A program made the position numbers and the translations under genes. Below are positions 55,089 to 64,000 of a DNA stretch of 64,000 bases, one piece after another. The first letter of the stretch is position 1; every line of letters begins with the position of its first letter. The notes beneath the pieces are model-generated. The model made no database searches. It worked only from the letters and a program-made list of their open reading frames with translations, and was not told the DNA's origin. Source of the stretch: Alligator mississippiensis (lineage: Eukaryota > Chordata > Crocodylia > Alligatoridae). The stretch is taken from positions 26,536,001 to 26,600,000 of the forward strand of contig NC_081827.1 in assembly GCF_030867095.1 (NCBI RefSeq). Direction: 5' to 3'.

Positions 55089-58000
55089 CTGCAAAACCAA
55101 AGAAAAAGTCTTCAAGTCGTATTTTTTGTATCACTGAATTTACAGTTTCTTAACCTCCTTCCATGTTTTATTAGGCACTATGGTCAGTGATCAAAACTCT
55201 TTATTAAGTCACTAGACTAACATTAGAAACTTTGTAACAATCTTTAATACTTGGTTAGATCACCTGCTTATATAAATGGCTATCTTCCAAAGCATGAACA
55301 TTTTGAGAACAAACTACAGGGATGAAAAAATATATATATTTCCTTTTTTAAGATGCTTTTTCACCACTGTTTATAATTCCTCTTTAGACCAAAACTTAAG
55401 TCTCTCTATATAAAGCTTGGTCCCACCAATACAGGTAGTGCTGATCATTACTGCATGCTAGCTTACTAACAATTTTAATATGAATCAATTAATTAATTAA
55501 TTAATATCCATAAAATAGTCACTTGCACAGTAGTATCCCAAAAAGTTTTATGAATTTTGGGGACAAAAGAAAAAGAAATTTTCTATCTTGCAAACTTAAG
55601 ATAGCCCCTTTAAATAGAGAGTAATTCCTGTAGAATTTAGCCAAACTAAAATGTGTTTTAATTAAAGCTTATATGAAGCAATACATACACAGTGCAGTTA
55701 CTAGCTTAATTTGCCCTTTTTAAATATGCTCACCAATAACAAGCTGTGTGCTATTTCAAATTTATAGCAATATTTATGGAACTAACAAATGCAACATTCT
55801 CAACTAGGCACAAGATTAGAATGTTTTTAGTTTAATATAGAAGCTTATTTTAATCCTAACATGTTTTGATTTTACTGACTGACATTCATATGAACAAATA
55901 CATAGCAAATCGAGCCATTTTTTTTGCCCAGCTTAACATAGGTTTCATTAAGTTCCTGTCATTCACCCTCATAGTACATTAACTCCTCCAGGCTGCCCCA
56001 GACCCTCAGGAAAATCAGTCCAGAAATATCAACTTTTGTTTTAGGGATACAGAGGCACAGAGCTTTAAGCTCAGATCTGCCAGAAAGCCACAACTGAAAA
56101 CATCTTTCACATTCCACTTTTCCCTATCCTCTCTGAGGAGTTTTTGAGCTGTCCCTCTAGCAAGAACATACCTAGACCACATCCAAACTCTGATTCCCTG
56201 GGTATTACACTGAGGAAAAAGACAGATTCCCTCCAAAACTCAAGAACTGTTCTTAACTATGAATGGAGGGTGCTGTTTGTATAGCAGAAAAATCAGAAAC
56301 TTCAACAGGTAGTACAAGGATCACCTCTTCAGCCTTTTAAGCTTATGCTTAACACCTACATATTGTGTCTCTGCTACAATCACTTGAGACAAAAACACTT
56401 CTGATGGGTTGAAAAAATAAGAAAATGTTTAGTTATTGTTTAACAGACTTAAGCTGTTATACACATCATCGTTAAACCAGAAGAAAATTTATTAATTGGC
56501 TTTGTACAACACAAATTGCTCCATACCAAAACTTAATAAACTTTACTTAATAAACTACACTTTCAAGGAAACATAAGTAAGCTAAGGAAACGATCACTAC
56601 AAACATTTTAAGAGCACAGAGGATATTTACAGTTGTGCTACTTCTCCAAAGTTTAGCATTGTTCATTAGACACTCTCATGGACCCAGAGGGACAGACTTT
56701 CATCTTCAGCTCCCTCTGTGCAAAAATAAAGTTTATTTCCTACCTATGGGGACTTTTTACCATCTTGTACCATCTACACTTTTCCCAGAGCCTGATGAAG
56801 GGACTTTGATCCTGAAAGCTTGTAGAAAAGGATAATTTTCTTGCCATTTTCCAGTTGGTCTAATAAAAGGTATAATTTTGGAACCAAGAGTTCTAGTTTT
56901 TTGTATGTCACGTTGTTCATTATGCACCTAGTAGGGAATCCACGTGGGATGTGAAATATGCCAAATATGTCTGGTAAAGGGAATTTTTGCCAGGAGTCAG
57001 TGTTAGCCATTCTCCTAGATCTGCAGTAGATGTTTGTTGGTTTTAATGGTGTTCAAGGCTCCTGTTTCCACTCTCAAAGCTCTGGCTAACTTGAGATTAT
57101 CTATTTGAAAAAAAAAAAAAGCCTCTCTCCAGGTACCACTGCCAGAGCAGGTGGAAGTGCTAGGGCTGGAATTCCCTGAGTTAGAAAGCAAATGAAATGC
57201 TGACAGGATGTTCTCTCTGAGAGGCTCTGCAATTTGGAGTCAAGATCCAAAATAGTTCAAGTCTGCTGACCTTGAAGGCATGCTCAAAGGCATTCTTTCC
57301 TGGGACTTCTGAGGACAGACAGCAGAAAACTGGGATGTCCAAAGTTCTTAGATCTGTGGCTGTACCAGACTTACTCTTCCACTTCCCAATGTTGGAAAGT
57401 TATTTTTAAGCTTGATCAATGTATTTGATTTTTTATCTAGAACATTGACCAATTATATAAACCAATATAGAAAAATGCTACACACATCGAATTAAAAAGA
57501 AGAATTGTGTGCCAGGGCAAAATCTAGATTTGGCGTGTGCTAGCTATAACCAAGAGGGCCAAATTCTCTGGTGACAAACATTAAAATAAGTTGTTCAGAA
57601 ACAGAGGTCAATGTAGAATTTATACTCTTTGGCATTCAATAATTTTACAAAATAACTTTTCAGTATAACTTACATGCCAACTTTACCCTTAGCCACAGAG
57701 TTGTGTAAGATAAAGCAGAGTACTTATACCTGCTTCTCCTGCTACAGTCTCACTTCAACTATCTCACAGAATTTGATCCTCTGCATGCATTTTTTCTCCC
57801 CCTTGAATTTTTTCAGTGAAAAGGACACAAATTATAACATCACCAACCTTGTGGAGAAAATTTTTTTATTTCAAATGACTGAAATGCAATAATTTTGAAC
57901 AGTAGGAAACATAGCCAATATGAAGCCAAATCAGGCAGGTTTTGCTTATTATGTAAATAAAGCTGAGATCTTCCATCCAAATTTAATATATATTTAAATT

Positions 58001-58130
58001 CAAAATAATGATATGCAATAATAAGATTTTATTTGGTAATGGGCAATATTTCAGTATTAAAATAATGTAAATGCAAGAGTAATGGAAGACAACTTATTTA
58101 GAGTATGGATAATGCAGGTTCTGGAATAAA
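55089..58130 (-). other. ATXN7L1 upstream intron
   Basis: This is AT-rich intron with an AATT repeat near 55484-55505 and an unclassified dispersed repeat near 56790-56900. I searched both strands for the preceding ataxin-7 family exon and found none. Confidence 0.5.
56790..56900 (+). repeat. Dispersed repeat, family uncertain
   Basis: The sequence GCCTGATGAAGGGACTTTG, then CTGAAAGCTTGTAGA and CCAGTTGGTCTAATAAAAGG, resembles a dispersed repeat common in reptile genomes (possibly Penelope-like). The core CCAGTTGGTCTAATAAAAGG recurs in the opposite orientation near 58827-58848. Confidence 0.45.
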
Positions 58131-60097
58131 CAATGTGCTAACAAAGACCAAAGGTGGCAATGCAGCAGATGAGGGCTTTACAGACAACAAGATTGAAGCA
58201 GAGAAGAGGAAGAATTACTCCCCGAGTACCTTTCTGCAACGTGAAGAAAGAAAAATTGGGGTGTTATGGGAGACTTCAACTTAGAAGACGTACTGGAAAT
58301 CTCAAGCAGCAGCTAGTAAATCATTAATGTCTCTATATATTATAGACAATAACTTCCTAAAATAAAAGTACTGCGCTTAACAGGATGAAACTAAATTTTG
58401 GACCTCATTTTGACAGATCAGGATGAATTTAACACTGGGCTGCAAGCACAAGTGATCCTGACCTATTTATATTCCATACAGGAAGTAAGAGAACAGTTAC
58501 AACTGGCAGCATATCTACTTGGTGCCTCAAGAGAGCTAATTTTCTAAAGCTGAGAGAATTCTGAGTGAAATTAACTGGGAGGCAAAACTTAGACAAAAAC
58601 ATCAATGAAAGCTGCATGTTAGGATGAGCTTATTAGATGACGAAAAAGACACAATCAAAGAGGAGAATTTTGGTTAAAAAGTCCACTCTGTTCAGTGGGG
58701 AAAACTTCCAAAGCAACGATCAGAAATAAAATACAACATATAACAAATAAAAAGAAGGTGGAAAGACAGGAACGGATTTAAATGAGATATCATGCTGTGT
58801 AGAAACTTGTCAAAGACAAATGATTCCTTTTATTAGACCAACTGGAAAAACCTGTGGCTGGCAGGGATTTGAACAGTAAGAAGTTAGAGTGTATTCACCA
58901 ACAAAATAAATCCTAAAATCCTAAGAAAGTGGTAATTCCCTGTCTAGATGGAGAGGGTAAAATTATTAATAATGATGATGCACAAAAAAGAAAGCTTTTA
59001 GTAGATAGCTCTCTTCTGTATTTTCAAAGAAGCAGGAAGACAATTTAATATCACATGAGTATGATATACTTTCCAGACCATTAATAACCAAGGCAGACAT
59101 TAAACAATATCTGTTAGGGACAAACATTTTAAAATAAACAGGCCCAGATAATCTGCAGCCAGGAGTTGAAAAACAGTTAGCTACAGAGCTGTCAGTACTC
59201 CTGAAGATGTTTTTAAAATAAATTTGGGAATACTGAGAAAATTCTGTAAAACTGGAAGAGTGCCAATATTGTGTTCATAGTCAGAAAAGGTAAGCAGGAT
59301 GCCCCCGACATCTCTCCTGGACAGAAAAACAGAAGAGTCAGTGGATAAACAACTAAAGGGTATGAATATCGTTGCTGACAGCCAGCACGGTTCTAAGGAA
59401 AATGGGTCTTGTCAAATGAACCTGATTTCATTCTTTGATGACATTACAAGTTTGGCTGATAAAAATAACTGTATTCATGTGACAGGTTCCTGAAAAGCAT
59501 GTCGCCTACCCCTGCATGACACTGATTAAACAATTAGCACTATATGTAGAATATCAAAAAGCAAATATTAAATGGTTTAAGAACTGGCAGACAGATCACA
59601 AAAAGTAGCTGTCAGCTGGAAATCATCATGCACTGTGTGTGTGGAGATGTTGTTGAAGGATTGATAAGACTAGCTTCAGCATTGCCATCAATGATCGGGA
59701 AATAAACAGAAAACTACTGTTGGTTAAATCTGTGGATGCCACCAAGATTGGTGGTCCGAGAACAGAGCTACTGTACAGGTCCTTCTGGATTACCTTGCAA
59801 AATGGACCTATTCAAACTGAATGGAAAGTTACGTGGTAATGGACAACGTTTCTCAGACAATGCCTACATACTGGGCCTGGGGACTGCATCATGGAAAACA
59901 GTGACTCTGAGAAGAACACAGGGGTTATAGTGACCAAATATAATGGGTTCACAGTGTTATACTACAACCAAAATCCTGTCTTTGCATGCAAAGTCAGGAG
60001 AAGTAGGGAATTTATTTTTCTTCTGCATGGTAGTAAGCCTAATAATGGGCTACAGGTTCAGTCATAGTATCCAGCTTTCATGAAAGATACTAGTAAC

Positions 60098-61301
60098 CAG
60101 GGATCCAGGCTTTCTGCTTGCCATGAGAAAAAAAATGGTAAAACCTGCATTTTCTAATTTTAAGGAGAAAAACCTGGATTTTCTCTTTTAAAAGACAAAA
60201 ATGCAGGAAACTCTGGGTTTCCCCTTGTAGGCTGGCAGAGTACCAGCCTGCAAGGGGTTGGGGGGAAGTGGGAGGAGGGCACTCAGGCAGAGGGTGCCAC
60301 GTGCCAGGCAGCCAGGAGAGCAGCTTCTGCAGGTAAGTCTGGCAGCTGCAGGGAGGGGGAAGGTGGTGGGATTGAGGCCCCCATAGTGAGGGAGGGAGTT
60401 AGTTGGCTAGGACTCGGGATGCTGCCCAGCTGGGGTGGTACATGGGGCTTAGGGCTTGGGGCCATGAGCAGCTGCAGGGCCCAGGTGGGCAGTGTGGTGG
60501 AGCCAAGGGTGACTCGACTGTAGGGTGGCAGAGGGGGGCTGGCTCCCTGCTGCTGTGTACAGTCCTGGGAGGGAGGGGGTATGGAGGGCACATGCCCCCA
60601 GATTTGTGTGTGGGGCACACTTAGGCTCCCTGCCCTGCTGCCCTCCTCCCAGGCCCTCTGCAGCCCAGAGGGCATGACCCAGCATGGCAGGGCAGACAGG
60701 GGCAGGGAAGCTAGTTGCTGCCGCTGCAAGCCCCACACCGCCATGGTGAGGCACCCCCCGGCTGCCCGGCTCTGCCACAGCAGTCACTGCCTTCCACAGG
60801 TGTCAACTGGGGCTCAGGCACTGCAAACCCAGGTCTGCTTGGGCAGGGGGCTGCAGACACAGGTCTGTGGCCCTGTAGCCCTGGCAGCCAGAGGCACCTT
60901 ACGCAGGTCTCAGGGGGGCTGTGGGTGTGGAGTGCGGCGCACCAGCAGGGGTGGGGGTGGGGGGGGGGGGATGTGGCTTGGGAGTGAGGGGCCGGGACCT
61001 GCATCCTGGCGAGTGAAGGGGGAAGAGGGAGCTCTGAACTTCCATGATAAAAAATCCAAAATCAAATGCCAAAATGTATAGGTATTTAGAATGTATTTTA
61101 TTATAATGACTGAGGCACTGGTAGGCTTCCAATTGCTTTAAAATTGTAAATACACCAATAGAACATTGTGTTCATCTGATACACACACACACACACACAC
61201 ACAGTTTCATTTTAATCACAGATTTTGGGTTATTTAATCAGATAATTTGCATTTTTATCAGAGAATTTGCAATTTTTAAACAGAGAAAGCCAGGATCCCT
61301 G
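60098..61301. mobile_element. hAT-like element inserted in the L3-like LINE
   Basis: The element is 1204 bp with inverted ends CAGGGATCCAGGCTTTCT and CAGGGATCCTGGCTTTCT. The flanks CTAGTAAC and CTGAGAAC match at 5/8. Subterminal AAAAATGCAGG/GAATTTGC-type repeats and an (AC)11 microsatellite (61181-61202) are inside. Frames in its GC-rich middle have no transposase signature. Confidence 0.75.
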
Positions 61302-61512
61302 CTGAGAACTTAGAGTGAGTTCAAAGAAGAGTTTACAAAATGATTCAAAAGCTAAAAAAAACAAAAAGAAAAAAAGCCTTACAGTGAGAGGCTTCAAGAG
61401 CTCATCTTGCTTAAGCTTTTCAAAAAAAATAACAAGAGAGCTGACTTGATTTCAATATGCAGGCATCTTTACAGGAAGAAAATGCCAATTGCTAAAAGGC
61501 CTTTTTAGCTTA

Positions 61513-62488
61513 GGGTGTGGACAGATGTAAGAACTGAAATGTTTTCAAGTGAAACATTTGGAACATTTCAAAAAAGGAATTGTTTCAGATGGGGAACACA
61601 TGTGCAGCCCTTGTCCTGACCCCGGCTGAAACAACTCAAAATTGCTGCATGCAGCTGCTTGGTCCCCCTGCTGGGGGATGCTACAGAGAGGTAGGAGGAC
61701 CAGGGGACCGAGAGCTGAAATCCCAAGTCTAGTGGCAGTGATGGGGGCACAAGAGTCTGCCAGGGGTCTAAGGAGGGGATGCAGGGGTCTAGCAGGGGAT
61801 GGGGAGGGCTGCATCTAGCAGGAGTCTAGGGGAGGGGGCAGCTGGGGATGTCCTAGTGCTGGTTCCAGATATCAATTCACTAGCCTCTTTTCTGCCCCCT
61901 CCTGGAAGCAGAGAGGTGCAGGGGAGTAGGGGCTAGGGGCTGGATAGCTAGGCAATAGGGACAGCTTGAGCATAGGGTTTGGCAGGGGGGTGAGGAATGC
62001 TACCCACATGGGGAGACCCAGCGTGGGTCAGCAGGGGTCTGTGGTTGTGGTGAGAGGTTCCCACCACATGAATCCCAGGCCCAAATCTCCAGACCCTCTC
62101 CTGCTCCCTTCTCCTTCCAGCACAGAGGAAGACTGGGGCACATGGCACTGGTAGGGGTCTGAGAAGCAGGACTCAGTGGCTGCCTGGACAGCTGGCAAAC
62201 CTTCATTCAGACTGCCAGATGGTCCACCCAGCTCTCTTTCCTTTGTGGGGGAGAGAGGGAGGAGATAAGAGCACTGTGGGATTCTGGAGGACCTATGGGT
62301 CCTAGGTAATAATAATTCAGCTGTAATAAAAATAGTGAAATGCTTATAGCACTTCATGTAAATAGGTACCATTTTGGAGTGTTTTCAGATACTTCTAGAT
62401 CATTTCAAAGGGCTTGTATCTGTGGACAGCCAACCCTCTGAAACATTAAAAGGCCTCTGAAACATTTTAATTGCATCTGTCCATACCC
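61513..62488. mobile_element. PIF/Harbinger-like MITE
   Basis: The element is 976 bp with 15-bp inverted ends GGGTGTGGACAGATG and GGGTATGGACAGATG. It is flanked by TTA on both sides (61510-61512 and 62489-62491), the Harbinger target duplication. Subterminal GAAACATTT and AAATGTTTC words also mirror. It is non-coding. Crocodilian Chompy MITEs are Harbinger-like, but I cannot say it is the same family. Confidence 0.8.
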
Positions 62489-62630
62489 TTAGGAAGAAGG
62501 GCATAAAAGGAAACCATCTCTGGGAGCTGAAGCAAAGCATACATTTTTTACAACGAGGATGGTTAAGCAGTGCAACAATCTATCAAGGGAAGAAGGCTGG
62601 AGTCGCTTAATTCACCTCAATACAAGAAAC

Positions 62631-64000
62631 AGGAAAAAACCAACAACCCTCTACATTATTTCATCACATTTCTAACCTGCTTCTAGATAGCAACTGATGG
62701 TACCTCTTTAAAAGAACTTGGACAAACTGTCTTAACAGTTAAGAATTTCTCCCTCCAACACGTAATCAGACTTTTACTTCCAAGCCACTGCATCTTTTCC
62801 TGCCATTCTCAAGTAACAAAACTGACCTGTACACCTTAATACTTCTCAGATATTTGTAGACTAATATCCACATCATACCTTTGTCCCCTTTTCTTCAGGC
62901 TTTGCCTATTAAATTATTTTTACTTTATATATGCACAATATTATTTCTGTTGTGTCACCAATTTCTGGATTAATTCTCCAATTTCAATCACATCTCAAAT
63001 GTTTAACCGCATCTCTTTGAAATGAAACAAGAGTCTCCAAACACCTAAAATGCATCTTAAAATGTTTGAATGTTATCCTGCTGTTATTTAGTTCTGCAAT
63101 TCTTGATTTGTCTGTAACATCCATGTAATACAACTGCCAGAACAGCTGACAATTGGTGGTCCAGTGGCTAGCAGAGGGATCTATACATTTTATTCCCAAC
63201 TCTGTTTCTGATTTTCTGTGTTACATTATTATTGAATTTTGCTTAGTTTCAGTTTCCCATCTCTAAAGTGGGGATCAAGCTATTTATAGATGACAAAGTG
63301 GCAAGTCTTCCACTTCCTGTTCCATGATTTGGGAATCTTTTGAAAGTAACATTATAATTTCTAATTATTCAGCATTATATTTATACCACAGATTTGGTTT
63401 TTTCAACTCTGGGCATCTTTCTGATCTCTTCTCATTTCCCCTATTTAAAGGAAGGATGCCAGCTCCCCACATTTTGACAGACTGATTTTCATCACATTTT
63501 CTTCATATTCAGCTCCCTCTGCTGGGCACTGGAATGTCTCCTGAATTGGAGGGGTGGGAAAGCTACTCTTCCTGTTCTTTCATTGTATCAGCATTACCTT
63601 TTTTTGTTCCACATTACATCATGCTTGCAATGCAAGAAGAGAAGTATCCTTTAGAGGTGCTACAAGAGTGAACTGGTGCAAGTCAACCATGAGCAAAGCA
63701 GGATAGAAAGTAGGTACCAGCACACCATTCAATTAAGTCAGAGCTGGATTATAAAACAGGAGTCAGGAGAATTTACAGTTGATATGGTTCCAGCGACAAG
63801 CAGGAAAGGTGAGCACCCAACAGGAGCCAAGGAAAGACAGGAAGATGACAGCTCAGTCTTGTAGCTGCAGTTAGTGTCAAGGGGAGAGGAATGAGACTGC
63901 ATATACGTATGTTTTGAGGTGGAATGTGGCAATAACAGGGTTTATTTGATCCTTTGTCCAACTGCAAGATCACAGACCTCAGTAAGTCTATTTTAGCATT
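62631..64000. other. ATXN7L1 intron tail of the window
   Basis: No exon, RNA gene or confidently classified repeat was recognised in this last interval. Confidence 0.45.

Larger units (their letters stand above)
58130..62630 (+). mobile_element. Old L3/CR1-like LINE split by two DNA transposons
   Basis: Relics in order are VMGDFNLED (endonuclease motif, near 58264-58290), a body ending CTGGAAGAGTGCCAATATTG, TATCGTTGCTGACAGCCAGCACGG (59366 onward), AATGAACCTGATTTCATTCTTTGATGAC, GTGGATGCCACCAAGATTGG (FADDTKIG relic), GAGTTCAAAGAAGAGTTTAC then AAAATGATTCAAAAGCT after the first insertion, and GGCATAAAAGGAAACCATCT after the second. It is highly decayed. The pieces outside the two insertions keep L3-like order. 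Confidence 0.75.

Noticed and set aside
60283-61081. Frames of 153 and 166 codons around 60.3-61.1 kb
   Set aside because: They fall in the GC-rich interior of the hAT-like element at 60098-61301, with no transposase motif.

Overview
This is vertebrate nuclear DNA, most likely from a crocodilian (a turtle is the main alternative). The window holds parts of three host genes whose spliced exons I could assemble with matching GT-AG sites and phases: the 3' part of RINT1 (+), all coding exons of EFCAB10 (-), and the C-terminal part of ATXN7L1 (-). This is the order and orientation I remember for human 7q22.3. The crocodilian guess rests on the repeats: many CR1 LINEs of different ages, numerous short hAT elements with 8-bp target duplications, pogo/Tigger-like and Harbinger-like elements, and still-readable MIR, L2 and L3-like relics, which imply a slowly evolving amniote genome.

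Layout. 1-9720: intron and the last eight coding exons of RINT1, which converges on EFCAB10. 10975-13854: four coding exons of EFCAB10, starting inside a CpG island (about 13600-14100). 14131-15290: short intergenic interval. 15290-17933: long AT-rich stretch read as the ATXN7L1 3' UTR. 17934-55088: eight ATXN7L1 coding exons, including the SCA7 zinc-binding motif, separated by introns full of transposons. 55089-64000: upstream ATXN7L1 intron with no recognised exon and a three-layer transposon mosaic.

The three genes are not an operon and do not form a pathway. RINT1 works in Golgi-to-ER vesicle tethering, EFCAB10 is a small protein with a likely dimerisation/docking N terminus and weak EF-hands, and ATXN7L1 is an ataxin-7 paralogue linked to the SAGA coactivator. 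Most of the open reading frames in the window are chance frames in GC-rich transposons or the CpG island.

I found no undescribed multi-gene system. The observations most worth checking are a 28-bp echo of the SCA7 zinc-motif exon about 0.5 kb from that exon, two long foldback (palindromic) elements, a LINE split by a hAT and then by a Harbinger-like element, a hAT nested in a CR1, and EFCAB10's degenerate EF-hand and splice-dependent C terminus.
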